Source: Cyanosarcina radialis HA8281-LM2
GTDB taxonomy: Bacteria; Cyanobacteriota; Cyanobacteriia; Cyanobacteriales; CCAP-1448
DNA length: 64,000 bases
Reading direction: 5' to 3'
Assembly: GCA_019359615.1 (NCBI GenBank)
Contig: JAHHHA010000003.1
Location: 124,001-188,000 of the forward strand
Part shown: piece by piece, positions 17,702 to 26,769 of the stretch
Numbering within the stretch: position 1 is the first letter of the stretch
How the letters are laid out: every line of letters begins with the position of its first letter
Notes under the pieces: model-generated
The model's input: only the letters and a program-made list of their open reading frames with translations
Databases searched by the model: none
What the model was told of the DNA's origin: nothing
Program-made: the position numbers and the translations under genes

Positions 17702-18238
17702 ATGGCTTATATGTGCGATTTAGGCAGGGGTCAAACAGTCTACCTAGACGATCGAGGAAACCAGACGATCGTTACGACTGTTAGCAGCAGTTACGGACAG
17801 CAGCAGCAATCTAGTACCAGTTTTTCCACGGGTAGCTGGACTTCACCCCCAGAAATATTTCAAACTCCCAATGGAGCAATCTTAAAGATTCATGGGGCAG
17901 ATGGCGATCGCTTTATCCAAATTCAAGGAAACAGCATCAGCGTAACTAGCGGCCCCCCATCTGGTATGAGTTCCCAGCAAATGCAAGTCCAGCAAGTTGA
18001 CAATATGCCTGGATCTCCAATGCCACCGATGCAGCCCATGCAACCAATGCAGCCCATGCAGCCGATGAAGATGGGAGACATGGAGATGAACCTGAATCCC
18101 ATGGAAATGCGTATGGGCAATATGGAAATGCGTATGGGTTCGGCCTCTCAAAGCCATCGACGGTTTTGCAGTCAGTGCGGTACTTCAGTCAAGCCAGACG
18201 ATCGCTTTTGCGCCAGTTGCGGCCATCAACTCAGTTGA
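17702..18238 (+). CDS. Zinc-ribbon protein with Met/Pro-rich linker
   Basis: 178 residues. The N-terminal half is Ser/Gln-rich and ends in a beta-rich block (GAILKIHGADGDRFIQIQG). The middle is a low-complexity run of MQP units and then MEM/MGN units. The C terminus is a double-CxxC zinc ribbon (FCSQCG...FCASCG). There is no signal peptide. Zinc ribbons of this type are found in many proteins of unknown role, and I cannot assign a function. The Met-rich repeats are encoded by ATGCAGCCC-type tandem repeats near 18030-18070. Confidence 0.8.
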   Translation: MAYMCDLGRGQTVYLDDRGNQTIVTTVSSSYGQQQQSSTSFSTGSWTSPPEIFQTPNGAILKIHGADGDRFIQIQGNSISVTSGPPSGMSSQQMQVQQVDNMPGSPMPPMQPMQPMQPMQPMKMGDMEMNLNPMEMRMGNMEMRMGSASQSHRRFCSQCGTSVKPDDRFCASCGHQLS

Positions 18239-18400
18239 GAGCGATACGCGCTACCCCCAGGAAGACGCGGTTCTAACGTGCCTTACCCATGCGTATTGTT
18301 CTTGAGTTGTCGAACCGAAACAAAAAAATCGATCGGCAAAAGTGTTGCGATACAATCAATGCAAACAAACAACTTAGCTTCCACTTAAAAATCTTCAGTT

Positions 18401-18766
18401 ATGAACCCAGAAACCAATAAAAACCAATCAGAAGAACACTCTTTGGAAGCCATGCGGCATTTTTCCGAAACCTACGCTCAAAGGACTAATACTTACTTCT
18501 GCGTCGATCCTTCAGTGACGGCTGTAGTAATTGAAGGACTTGCCAAACACAAAGACGAACTCGGCGCTCCCTTATGTCCTTGTCGCCACTACGAAGATAA
18601 AGTAGCAGAGGCCAAAGCTGCCTTCTGGAACTGTCCCTGCGTTCCCATGCGCGAGCGCAAAGAGTGCCATTGTATGTTGTTCCTCACCCCCGATAATGAT
18701 TTTGCTGGCGACCTGCAAGAAATTTCCCTAGAAACCATTAAATCTGTGCGGCAAACAATGGCGTAA
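18401..18766 (+). CDS. ftrC: Ferredoxin-thioredoxin reductase, catalytic (beta) chain
   Basis: This subunit passes electrons from ferredoxin to thioredoxin for light regulation of metabolism. The 121-residue protein has the cysteines that carry the 4Fe-4S cluster and the redox-active disulfide: CPC (C59, C61), CPC (C78, C80) and CHC (C89, C91). A further cysteine is present at C34. Length and motif spacing fit the family. The variable chain gene (ftrV) is not in the window, which is normal in cyanobacteria. Confidence 0.96.
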   Translation: MNPETNKNQSEEHSLEAMRHFSETYAQRTNTYFCVDPSVTAVVIEGLAKHKDELGAPLCPCRHYEDKVAEAKAAFWNCPCVPMRERKECHCMLFLTPDNDFAGDLQEISLETIKSVRQTMA

Positions 18767-18785
18767 TGAAGACAGGAGTTCAGTT

Positions 18786-18856
18786 GTAGGGGCGGGTTTA
18801 GCCAAAAACTCCAGTCGCACAGCAATTCGATCGACAGTCAAACCCGCCCTGCCACA
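18786..18856. repeat. GGGCGGGTTT dispersed repeat
   Basis: It starts GGGGCGGGTTTAGCC and ends TCAAACCCGCCCTGCCACACC-like, so the ends form an inverted repeat. It matches the copy at 26623-26692 in the opposite orientation. Confidence 0.75.
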
Positions 18857-18960
18857 CCATTAACCTCAATGGAGTTGTTCAGAAAGTGTGAAGTGTTGAG
18901 TATTGAGTGTTGAGTTAATAAATTCTCTGCTCCCCATCTCCCCATCTCCCTCTAACCACC

Positions 18961-19389
18961 TTGGACGATCGAACTGAAAAAACTGCTTTTTGGCAAGGAA
19001 TCCAACAGTTCAATCAGCAGGAGTTCTATGCCTGCCACGATACGTTGGAAGCTTTATGGATGGAGGCATCAGAGCCGATAAAAAGGTTTTATCAAGGCAT
19101 TTTGCAAATCGCCGTGGCCTGCTATCACTTAGAAAATCATAACTGGCGAGGAGCAACGATCTTGCTGGGAGAGGGAATCGGGAAACTCAGAGATTATCGG
19201 CCCAGCTATGAAGGTGTTGATGTTGCTAGCTTAGTAGAACAAAGTGCTATTCTGTTAGCGACACTGCACCAAACCGAACCAGAAAGGATTGCCGATTTAG
19301 TAGCGATCGCCAACAATGGGGGTGACACTGGCCTTCAGTTACCTGAAATTCGACTAGCAGAAGCTGGTGAAACTTCTCCAAACATTTAA
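18961..19389 (+). CDS. DUF309 domain-containing protein
   Basis: 142 residues from a TTG start. The DUF309 signature is clear: FYACHDTLEALWMEASEPIKRFYQG followed by GILQIAVACYHLENHNWRGA. The domain is all-helical and widespread in cyanobacteria and Bacillus, with no established biochemical role. No ATG is available near the N terminus, so the TTG start rests on the conservation of residues just after it. It stands alone between ftrC and the lpt genes on the same strand. Confidence 0.85.
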   Translation: MDDRTEKTAFWQGIQQFNQQEFYACHDTLEALWMEASEPIKRFYQGILQIAVACYHLENHNWRGATILLGEGIGKLRDYRPSYEGVDVASLVEQSAILLATLHQTEPERIADLVAIANNGGDTGLQLPEIRLAEAGETSPNI

Positions 19390-19502
19390 ACGTCAAGATT
19401 GACAACTAAGTAGGTGAGCAAAATTAGATCTATAACGGTGTTAGCGCAGCTTGTCCCCAGGAAATAGACCTTCCCTCCGAACTCCAGCAGTTAGCGATCC
19501 CT

Positions 19503-19973
19503 ATGAAACCCCCTGTCAAATTCCCGGCCAAATTAAGGTATAGCCTGAGATTATTTTTGATGCTGCCACTAGCTGCGGCAGGAGCGATGGCTGTCCCTCT
19601 CAAAATTCAAGATGCCCAAGCCCAGCCAGCGAGAGATAATCGCCCGTTGACTCTTAAGGCCGATATCCAAGAGGCTAACTCCAAAACCGGAGTATTGACA
19701 GCCCGTGGCAACGTCCAAATTTTTTATCCAGCTAGGCAAATTCAAGCGACAGCCGCTCAAGCTCAGTATTTCAGCCGGGAACGCCGCATTATTCTCAGCG
19801 GCAACGTCTACGTCTTGCAACAAGGAAATAGTTTGCGGGGCGAAACGATCGTTTATCTAATTGATGAAGGGCGCTTTGTGGCTGTACCGAGATCTAATCA
19901 GCAGGTGGAATCTGTTTATTTGATTTCCGATCCAGAACTAACTGAAACTGGCTCGTCTTCTTCTAATCGCTAA
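19503..19973 (+). CDS. lptA: LptA/OstA-like periplasmic lipopolysaccharide transport protein
   Basis: 156 residues with an N-terminal signal (hydrophobic stretch about 18-30, LRLFLMLPLAAAGAMAV). The OstA-like beta-jellyroll follows, with LTLKADIQEANSKTGVLTARGNVQI and a second repeat GNVYVLQQGNSLRGE. LptA bridges the periplasm in the Lpt machine that moves lipopolysaccharide to the outer membrane. The next gene is lptB and then an LptF/G permease, all on the same strand, which supports the assignment. A 118-bp gap with a hairpin repeat separates it from lptB. Confidence 0.88.
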   Translation: MKPPVKFPAKLRYSLRLFLMLPLAAAGAMAVPLKIQDAQAQPARDNRPLTLKADIQEANSKTGVLTARGNVQIFYPARQIQATAAQAQYFSRERRIILSGNVYVLQQGNSLRGETIVYLIDEGRFVAVPRSNQQVESVYLISDPELTETGSSSSNR

Positions 19974-20001
19974 CGTCAACGGTTAATCGCTCTCATCCCT
20001 A

Positions 20002-20030
20002 GTAGAGACGTAGCAGTGCTACGTCTCTAC
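20002..20030. repeat. 29-bp palindrome between lptA and lptB (GTAGAGACG family)
   Basis: Arms GTAGAGACGTAGCA and the exact complement around a central G. 21 bases of the same sequence recur inside trmJ at 37495-37515. Confidence 0.9.
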
Positions 20031-20091
20031 ACTGTAGCAGGGGGAGCATTTGTACCCAAAATGTAGATAACTAGATAAACCGCGATCGCAA

Positions 20092-20820
20092 GTGAAAATA
20101 GTCTTAGAGAACATTCACAAATCTTACGGCAAGCGGTTAGTAGTCAATCGCGTCAATCTCTCAGTCGCGCAAGGAGAGATCGTAGGGTTGCTAGGTCCTA
20201 ATGGGGCTGGTAAAACCACGACGTTCTATATTGCCACTGGCTTGGAGAAACCCGATCGCGGTACGGTGTGGTTAGACCGACAGGATATCACTACCATGCC
20301 GATGCACCAGCGAGCGCGTTTGGGAATTGGCTATTTGGCTCAGGAAGCTAGCATTTTTCGTCATTTAACCGTGGTCGAAAATATCCTCTTGGTGCTGGAA
20401 CAAACGGGCGTACCTCGTCGGGAGTGGGGACGGCGGATCGATAGTTTAATTAATGAGTTTCGCCTCCAAAAAGTGGCTCATACCATCGGCAAGCGAGTAT
20501 CTGGAGGCGAGAGACGGCGCACGGAAATAGCTAGAGCTTTAGCCGCTGGCATCGAGGGTCCGAAGTTTTTGCTGTTAGACGAACCGTTTGCTGGTGTCGA
20601 TCCCATCGCTGTAGCCGAAATTCAAAAGACTATAGCCCAACAGCGCGATCGCGATTTGGGCATTTTAATTACCGATCACACCGTGCGGGAAACCTTGGCG
20701 ATCGTCGATCGAGCTTATATCATGCGAGATGGGGAAATCCTCGCCGCTGGCAATGCTGAAGAACTCTATAGCAACCCTTTGGTTCGGCAATACTATTTAG
20801 GTGACGAGTTCCAGAAGTGA
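20092..20820 (+). CDS. lptB: Lipopolysaccharide export ATPase LptB
   Basis: 242 residues from a GTG start. It has a Walker A motif (GPNGAGKTTTFYI), a Q-loop (LAQEASIFRHLTV), the ABC signature VSGGERRRTEIARALA, Walker B LLLDEPFAGVDP and the H-loop DHTVRETL, with the LptB-type EASIFRxLTVxENI block. LptB powers extraction of LPS from the inner membrane with the LptF/G permeases. It lies between lptA and the permease gene. Confidence 0.95.
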   Translation: MKIVLENIHKSYGKRLVVNRVNLSVAQGEIVGLLGPNGAGKTTTFYIATGLEKPDRGTVWLDRQDITTMPMHQRARLGIGYLAQEASIFRHLTVVENILLVLEQTGVPRREWGRRIDSLINEFRLQKVAHTIGKRVSGGERRRTEIARALAAGIEGPKFLLLDEPFAGVDPIAVAEIQKTIAQQRDRDLGILITDHTVRETLAIVDRAYIMRDGEILAAGNAEELYSNPLVRQYYLGDEFQK

Positions 20821-20905
20821 GGGATGGGGGATGGGGAGATGGGGAGATGGGGAGCAATGAACGATGAACGATGAACAACGAGCAATGAAAGATAAACGAT
20901 GAACG
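20821..20905. repeat. Heptamer arrays between lptB and lptF/G
   Basis: Tandem GGGGAGAT units are followed by degenerate ATGAACG heptamers reaching up to the start of the permease gene. Confidence 0.75.
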
Positions 20906-22195
20906 ATGACTGGTAAGTTTAAGTTTTCTAAGTATGGATACTCTTTAATTCCGAGAATCTCGGTGATGGATCGCTATCTGGCTGCTGAGTTGATCCCACC
21001 GTTTTTGTTTGGGGTTGGGGCGTTTTCTTCTTTGGGGGTGACGATCGGTACTGCCTTCGATTTAGTGCGGAAAATCGCTGAATCTGGATTGCCGATCGCG
21101 ATCGTCTTCAAAGTGCTGCTATTAAATATGCCCCAGTTTATTGCCTATGCTTTACCAATGTCGGTGCTATTAGCAGCCTTAATGACCTACAGCCGTCTAT
21201 CTAGCGATAGCGAATTAATTGCTTTACGTAGCTCCGGTGTCACGGTTTTTCGCCCGATCGTCCCAGCCGTTATTCTCAGTTTGGTCGTGACTGGTGCGAC
21301 TTTTGTTTTAAACGAAATGGTCGTCCCGGCTGCCAATTACGAAGCTTCTACAACTTTAGAAAAAGCTCTGAAACAGGATAAAGTCTTCCTGCAAGGGGAA
21401 AATATTTTTTATCCAGTATATAACGTCAAAAAACAGCCTGACGGTGACAGAAAAAAGAATCTCAGCCTGTTATTTTATGCCGAAAAATTTGACGGTCAGC
21501 GGATGCAAAATTTGACGGTTGTTAATTGGTCTGACATCAATATCATGCCAGAAATAATTCCTTCTTGTACTCCTGAAACCAACAAATCAGCATCGCAAAG
21601 CCAAGATAAATCTAAAGAAAAAATAGAAGAAATAGAACGGCAAACAGGTAAATTTGGTGTCAGGCAGATCGTCGTTTCAGAATGGGCAGTGTGGGACACG
21701 CCTAAAAACCTTTGGAACACTGCCAACGGAACTATTTATTCGATTTGCCCTAACAATCTCAAAAGAAACACTTTAGAGTTTGGCAATGGATGGCTGCACT
21801 TATCGCGATCGCCTTTAGATTTGCTAAGTAAAGAGCGCGACTATCAAGAAATGAATATCGAGCAGTCTTTAGATTATTTACAAGTCTTAGAGCAGAATGG
21901 TGATGAGAAAAAAATCTTAAAGCTCAAAGTTAGAATTCAACAAAAAATCGCTTTTCCTTTTGTTTGCGTGGTCTTTGGTCTGGTCGGTGCTACTTTAGGA
22001 AGCAAACCGCAACGCACGGGAAAAACTACCAGCTTTGCTATTAGTCTTCTGGTAATTTTTACTTACTATTTACTCTTAACTGTCACTGGTGTTTTAGGTC
22101 AAATAGGGATGCTAACGCCCTTATTAGCTGCTTGGCTGCCAAACATTTTTGGATTAGGCGCTGGAGGTTGGTTAGTATTTCGAGCGTCTCGTTAA
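20906..22195 (+). CDS. LptF/LptG family permease (YjgP/YjgQ)
   Basis: 429 residues with the YjgP/YjgQ architecture: an N-terminal membrane domain (VMDRYLAAELIPPFLFGVGAFSSLGV, then a helix pair), a periplasmic beta-rich domain of about 150 residues, and three C-terminal helices (IAFPFVCVVFGLVGATLGSKP...). This is the membrane part of the LPS extractor. Cyanobacteria often carry one such gene, so I do not choose between LptF and LptG. The start could also be the later Met in VMDRYL. It follows lptB by 85 bp of repeats. Confidence 0.9.
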   Translation: MTGKFKFSKYGYSLIPRISVMDRYLAAELIPPFLFGVGAFSSLGVTIGTAFDLVRKIAESGLPIAIVFKVLLLNMPQFIAYALPMSVLLAALMTYSRLSSDSELIALRSSGVTVFRPIVPAVILSLVVTGATFVLNEMVVPAANYEASTTLEKALKQDKVFLQGENIFYPVYNVKKQPDGDRKKNLSLLFYAEKFDGQRMQNLTVVNWSDINIMPEIIPSCTPETNKSASQSQDKSKEKIEEIERQTGKFGVRQIVVSEWAVWDTPKNLWNTANGTIYSICPNNLKRNTLEFGNGWLHLSRSPLDLLSKERDYQEMNIEQSLDYLQVLEQNGDEKKILKLKVRIQQKIAFPFVCVVFGLVGATLGSKPQRTGKTTSFAISLLVIFTYYLLLTVTGVLGQIGMLTPLLAAWLPNIFGLGAGGWLVFRASR

Positions 22196-22338
22196 CTGAA
22201 ACTATGTTTGTAAATCTTATACCAATTTTCATTAATCGCTGGAGACATGACTGGGCTGGGAGAAGCGATGTATCGCGTCTCTACATCAAGGAATATGTTT
22301 TTTATTTTCTTATTGAAAGAAGAGGTTTGTACCAAACT

Positions 22339-22674
22339 TTACAATTGCTTTCGGTCATTAACGAGATCGACTAAAAGCCGCGCCGATTTGCCACCTACCC
22401 ACGTATCTTTCTTGAATTGCTGATGATATGCGTCTATGGCATGAGGCGACGATCGTACAACCTCGCTTGCTTTTTTTATGGATTCCGCCCGCATATAACA
22501 GAGTAAATAATCTTTGCCATCAAGTGAAAAGTGGAACCAAGACTCTATGCTGACACCCTCATCTTGCAACGTTGCCATAGCCTCGTCAGTACGCTCTTTG
22601 AGAGTTGTCGCCCATGCTTCTACTCGGTCTAGCGAGTTTGATTTTAACTCGATAATACTAGCAACTACATCCAT
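22339..22674 (-). CDS. DUF6176-like protein
   Basis: 111 residues, soluble. The pattern (IIELKSNSLDRVEAWATTLKER at the start, WFHFSLDGKDYLLCYMRAES in the middle) matches a small family known as DUF6176, an alpha-beta fold of unknown role. It lies convergent to the permease gene and divergent from the WGxxGxxG gene. No function can be inferred. Confidence 0.75.
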   Translation of the reverse strand: MDVVASIIELKSNSLDRVEAWATTLKERTDEAMATLQDEGVSIESWFHFSLDGKDYLLCYMRAESIKKASEVVRSSPHAIDAYHQQFKKDTWVGGKSARLLVDLVNDRKQL

Positions 22675-22791
22675 AATTAGTCCTTCGCTCGTACCTCACG
22701 CGACTAAGACAACTGCGATCGAAAATCGATCGCCCTCAACCCACCGCTTAAAGTGCTATCTTAGAGTCGATCGAGTTGACAGCTTGCCATC

Positions 22792-23169
22792 ATGACTGCT
22801 TCTCATTGGTTTCGAGGACTCAAAGTTGGTGCGCTTGCACCAGCAACTATCGCTACCCTAATAGCCGTTTCCCCTCTAGCTATATCAACATCGGCGCGGG
22901 CTGAGGCTCCAGCGGGTGAAAGTTACACTCCTCCACCAGAATTAACTCAGCCCAATGTCCCTCCGACTCAAGTACCTAACAATCTCGATCCCCCTCCACT
23001 CCAAGAAGTTGAAACTACTCAGTCTCAACCTCAGTCTGGTAATGGTAGTAATTGGGGATGGCTCGGTTTGCTCGGCTTGCTGGGCTTACTAGGGCTAGCC
23101 CGCCGTCCGGTATCTTCTGTAGATAAAGAAGAGGCGATCGAAAGCGATCGCCATCATACCAATGTTTGA
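22792..23169 (+). CDS. WGxxGxxG-type small secreted or membrane protein
   Basis: 125 residues. An N-terminal signal (GALAPATIATLIAVSPLAI, then SARAEA) is followed by a Pro-rich mature part and a C-terminal hydrophobic WGWLGLLGLLGLLGL helix with basic residues after it. This tail is the WGxxGxxG motif found in small exported proteins of many bacteria; it resembles a sorting tail. The function is unknown. It would sit in the inner membrane with a short proline-rich outer segment. Confidence 0.8.
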   Translation: MTASHWFRGLKVGALAPATIATLIAVSPLAISTSARAEAPAGESYTPPPELTQPNVPPTQVPNNLDPPPLQEVETTQSQPQSGNGSNWGWLGLLGLLGLLGLARRPVSSVDKEEAIESDRHHTNV

Positions 23170-23194
23170 ATTCACAACTAGGAATTAGGAATTT

Positions 23195-23860
23195 CTATGT
23201 AAGTAAACTCGGACAGGTTAATACAAATACATCTCTCGTTCCTACCCCTTCAGATACAGGTTTAATTGGGGTAGTAAAGTGATAAAACTCGTGGTCGTTT
23301 ACTAAGAGTAACTCGCCGGGATGGAGAATTTTTTTGAAAGCAGGTTTTTCCTTTTTAGCAGTGTAGAGATGCGTTTCGCCACCTTCAATATTTTGTCGGC
23401 CAACTGAGAAGATTCCAATAAAATCGGTACCGTCTCGATGAATGCCTTCTGGGGCTGGATTGCCGTAATTATTGGGAGAACAGGTAGTTCTGATCTGATG
23501 GACTCCGATTTCTACCTCTGGGTGTAATTTGCAGGAATCGCTAAACGCCAATACCATTTTCCTAAAGACATCAAGCTCGATCGTGCGATCGTCTATTTCC
23601 TCAAATTCTCGCTTGATGTCGCCTACTAGTGGATTGTATTCTTTACTTTGAAATAAATATCCGTGAGGCAATTTAATTAATTCATTTCCGGCAACTGAAA
23701 ACCTCGACAATCGACGCAGGCGATAGTTACCTTTAATGTAAGGATCGACAGGAAGATCGTCAAAGAATGGTTTTAAAGCTTCTAAGTCTAATGAGTTCAC
23801 CTTTTTAAAGGTAAACATGAAGGCATAATCTAGTTCTCTCGAAGTTAGTGCAGTTTTCAT
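23195..23860 (-). CDS. 2-oxoglutarate/Fe(II)-dependent dioxygenase family protein
   Basis: 221 residues. The iron triad is visible: H141 and D143 in GIHRDGTDFIG, and a distal histidine (H190 or H194, VNDHEFYHFTTPI). A following RDVFV arginine would bind 2-oxoglutarate. Members of this Pfam-type family (2OG-Fe dioxygenases of the PF10014 kind) hydroxylate free amino acids or related small molecules. No neighbour indicates a substrate. It is monocistronic and convergent with the WGxxGxxG gene. Confidence 0.82.
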   Translation of the reverse strand: MKTALTSRELDYAFMFTFKKVNSLDLEALKPFFDDLPVDPYIKGNYRLRRLSRFSVAGNELIKLPHGYLFQSKEYNPLVGDIKREFEEIDDRTIELDVFRKMVLAFSDSCKLHPEVEIGVHQIRTTCSPNNYGNPAPEGIHRDGTDFIGIFSVGRQNIEGGETHLYTAKKEKPAFKKILHPGELLLVNDHEFYHFTTPIKPVSEGVGTRDVFVLTCPSLLT

Positions 23861-24177
23861 AGGAATTAATACCTTTTACCTCGATCCCCGATATTTTTTT
23901 GTATTGTTTGGGTGTTTCTTATCTCTAGTATAGGCACAAAATTTTAAAACCGTCGTTAACTAAACTACAAAATGTGCCAACTTATGATATATTCCGCTTT
24001 TGTGAAAATTAGCGTACTACAACGTCTCTACAAGAGCGATCGCATCTATTCCCGAATCTGGGGATCGGGGGGAGAGGGAAAAGAGTGGTAGGTTGGGTTA
24101 GCGCCAGCGTAACCCAACAGAACATAAAAGTAGAAGTTGGGTTTCACGTTGTTCAACCCAACCTACGCCTGAACTTC
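23861..24177. other. Intergenic region with GTTGGGTT repeats
   Basis: Contains the start region of the dioxygenase gene and, at 24091-24166, two facing copies of the GTAGGTTGGGTT repeat that can fold into a long hairpin. This may also terminate the aldolase gene transcript. Confidence 0.55.
24091..24166. repeat. GTAGGTTGGGTT dispersed repeat (facing copies)
   Basis: GTAGGTTGGGTTAGCGCCAG faces GTTCAACCCAACCTACG. The same repeat occurs near 28777, 32662, 40218 and 63678. Confidence 0.8.
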
Positions 24178-24942
24178 TCAATTAGATCGCACCGCACGAA
24201 CTAATCGCTTGCACGCCTGGAAAAAGACAGCTACATCTACACCCATAGTCACGTACTGCACTCCGGCATCAATCCATTGTTGGGCAATTTCTGCATTATC
24301 GGCAAAAGTGCCAGCGGCTTTTCCAGATTGGCGGATGGTAGCGACGCATTGCTGCATCAGTTCGAGGACGCGCGGATCGCGTACTTGACCGGGAATGCCC
24401 AATGACTGCGATAGGTCGTAAGGGCCGAGAAAAACCACGTCAATATGAGGAACGCTAACAATTTCTGCGATGTTGTCTACACCGCGCTTGCCTTCAACCT
24501 GAACCACTACCAGCGATTCCTGGTTTAACCGATCTGTAATGTTTGTCCCTAACGACGTGTAAGATGCAGCGCGAGTGGCAAAGGAAAGACCTCGCGTTCC
24601 TAAAGGACTGTACTTAGCGCCGCGAACTACAACTTCAGCGTCAGATTTAGTTTCTATCTGCGGTACTTGCACCCCAGCACTGCCAATATCGAGGGCGCGT
24701 TGAATTTGAGGTGCGTCATTTTGGCGGATTCGGACGATCGGAGACATACCCACGCAGTCAGCCGCCCGACACAGATCTTCGGCTACCAAGGTATCGATTG
24801 CCCCGTGTTCGAGATCGATAACTACAAAATCAAATCCGGCGTGGCCGCAAATTTCAACTAAGGCGGGGTAAACACTGTTGACAAATAACCCCAGGACGAT
24901 ATCTCCTCGTTGCAGTTTTCGTTTCAGTTGGTTTTCGCGCAT
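24178..24942 (-). CDS. HpcH/HpaI aldolase/citrate lyase family protein
   Basis: 254 residues from the ATG at 24942 (MRENQLKRKLQRGD); a start at 24984 would add 14. It is a class II metal-dependent pyruvate aldolase of the HpaI type. The features are FVVIDLEHGAID (metal and base region), VGMSPIVRIRQND, GVQVPQIET and a late FLGPYDLSQSLG block. Such enzymes split 2-keto-3-deoxy acids to pyruvate and an aldehyde. The physiological substrate in cyanobacteria is unknown. Confidence 0.9.
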   Translation of the reverse strand: MRENQLKRKLQRGDIVLGLFVNSVYPALVEICGHAGFDFVVIDLEHGAIDTLVAEDLCRAADCVGMSPIVRIRQNDAPQIQRALDIGSAGVQVPQIETKSDAEVVVRGAKYSPLGTRGLSFATRAASYTSLGTNITDRLNQESLVVVQVEGKRGVDNIAEIVSVPHIDVVFLGPYDLSQSLGIPGQVRDPRVLELMQQCVATIRQSGKAAGTFADNAEIAQQWIDAGVQYVTMGVDVAVFFQACKRLVRAVRSN

Positions 24943-25137
24943 TTGTTCGGGTGGTAGGGGTTTGAGGTAAGAGCGGGGAAACAAGGAGGAGAAGGAAGAA
25001 ATTTTAATTCTTGACTTCTGGCTTTTGTACAGAAGCGAGATCTCACATTTCTACCTCCTGAACTCCTGAACTCCTGAACTTCTGAACTACTGCTATTATT
25101 TCTACCTTAGAATAGAGCCAAGTTATACCAGCAGCAC

Positions 25138-26181
25138 ATGGAAGCAGATATCATCACTCGCTTTCTCGATCGCACCCAGTTAATTACTGTTTGGTTGTCA
25201 GAGGAGCAAAGACACCCAGAGTTTCAAGATCGTAAGTTCTTGAGAACCCTGGCTGATGATTGCCTTCAAACTGCCATTCCAGAAGACGAGAAGCGCCCGC
25301 AGTTTCATCATGAAGGTCAACTTTTTGGCAGTCCAATTTTTGAATATGGATTGTTGACCGATCTCGATAATTATCATCACGCGATCGTCTGGTTATTTCG
25401 CTATGCCGCCACCGATAAAAAACTAGCTACTTGCTATCAGTGCTTATCTGATATATTTACTTACCGCAATAAAATTATTCAAGCTTTTCAAGAAAGTCGT
25501 AAGCTTTGTCCGGAAATTGGAAAAAACTATCAAACCATCGAGAAAGAAGTCGATCGCCTGCAACAGTTGGCTTTAGGTGAAAAATTGAGCGAAAACGATC
25601 TAGCTGAGTTCAGGAAACTACTCAAACTCTTGCCCAAAGTAGCTTTAGAATATAATTACTTGCTGCGTTTATTAGAAAATTGTGGTAATACGATCGCCAT
25701 CAACACTCATAATTATGGCGAGAAGTTACAACAAATTCACCATATGTTGCCGCAAGAAGATCTGAGCTTCTTAGAAAAATTTAAAGATAAAAATTCTACT
25801 CATTTCCAAAAGCAAATTCAAATCGATCTAGGATATTTCACGCACGGCAGCGACTTAGTAGATAAAGCGATCGCTGCTATTCGAGGCATTGTCGAGATCG
25901 AACAAGCCGAACGCGATCGCCAACTGCAAGAAACTATTCACAAAGGCGATCGAGAAATGGAACTTTTGATCGCTGCTGTTGGTGTGGGGCTAGCCGTCAG
26001 TCAAGTTACATCTCAACTGATTCCTGTAATTTCACCTCACGAATCGAAACCTGTAGAGCCTAATACTAATTCTGCTAGCTTTATAGATGTAGCATTACAC
26101 CTATCGATCGGTACGAGTATTGCTATTTGTTTTTATCTTCTATCTAAGGGATTGTATCGCTGGTTGAAACAGAAAAAATAA
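25138..26181 (+). CDS. Hypothetical protein with C-terminal membrane anchor
   Basis: 347 residues, mostly helical and charged, with a hydrophobic segment near residues 280-300 (ELLIAAVGVGLAVSQV) and another near 319-340 (VALHLSIGTSIAICFYLLSKGLY). A coiled-coil-like EQAERDRQLQETIHKGDREM lies just before the first. The layout loosely resembles CorA-like or stress-associated cyanobacterial membrane proteins, but there is no GMN signature, so I do not call a transporter. Its neighbours give no hint. Confidence 0.7.
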   Translation: MEADIITRFLDRTQLITVWLSEEQRHPEFQDRKFLRTLADDCLQTAIPEDEKRPQFHHEGQLFGSPIFEYGLLTDLDNYHHAIVWLFRYAATDKKLATCYQCLSDIFTYRNKIIQAFQESRKLCPEIGKNYQTIEKEVDRLQQLALGEKLSENDLAEFRKLLKLLPKVALEYNYLLRLLENCGNTIAINTHNYGEKLQQIHHMLPQEDLSFLEKFKDKNSTHFQKQIQIDLGYFTHGSDLVDKAIAAIRGIVEIEQAERDRQLQETIHKGDREMELLIAAVGVGLAVSQVTSQLIPVISPHESKPVEPNTNSASFIDVALHLSIGTSIAICFYLLSKGLYRWLKQKK

Positions 26182-26272
26182 GTCGGGGCATGGGGCCTAG
26201 AGCATAGGGCATAGCTACATATCATTTTAAAATTATGAAAGCTTATATTAGTAATAGGAAATTTTTTCAAGC

Positions 26273-26548
26273 ATGAATGCAGCCGCCGACAAACAATTAT
26301 TTCGAGTTTGCTATCCGAGGCTACCTTTAGCAGTTTATAGAGAGATTGCCGCTCATCTTCAGCAAGTTGAAGGAATAGGAGTCGAGTTAATTTCTCAATC
26401 TTCTCAAAAGTTCGATTATGACGACAGCCAAATCGGTAGCTTGCAAATTAAGTATTTAGATAATTTAGAACCTTTCGGCCAGCAGAGAGTAGAAGAGATA
26501 TTGGCTTATTACAGTCAGCTATATGGCGAGTGGGTGGAATTGAAATAA
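26273..26548 (+). CDS. Small hypothetical protein
   Basis: 91 residues, soluble, no cysteine cluster beyond one Cys. The sequence (RVCYPRLPLAVYREIAAHLQQVEGIGVEL, ending YYSQLYGEWVEL) looks like a genuine compact alpha-beta protein and has the codon usage of its neighbours. I do not recognise the family. It follows the membrane-anchored hypothetical by about 90 bp on the same strand. Confidence 0.7.
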   Translation: MNAAADKQLFRVCYPRLPLAVYREIAAHLQQVEGIGVELISQSSQKFDYDDSQIGSLQIKYLDNLEPFGQQRVEEILAYYSQLYGEWVELK

Positions 26549-26622
26549 CAAGGAGAAAGCGGAGAAGAGGGAAGAATTTTCAACGGCGAATTCCGAATTC
26601 CTAACTCCGAATTCATACAAAT

Positions 26623-26692
26623 GGTGTGGCAGGGCGGGTTTGATTTGACATCAACTGTTTGTGGCAAACATAGCTAGCAAAACCCGCTCCTA
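26623..26692. repeat. GGGCGGGTTTGA dispersed repeat
   Basis: It starts GGTGTGGCAGGGCGGGTTTG and ends AAAACCCGCTCC. Opposite orientation to the copy at 18786-18856. Confidence 0.75.
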
Positions 26693-26769
26693 CAAATCAA
26701 CTCAACTCCTGTCTTCTGAACTCTTTCAAGCTGAGCGTAGCCGAAGCTTGAACTTCTGAACTCCTGACT

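Noticed and set aside
25138-26181. CorA-type magnesium transporter
   Set aside because: Two C-terminal helices are present but there is no GMN motif.
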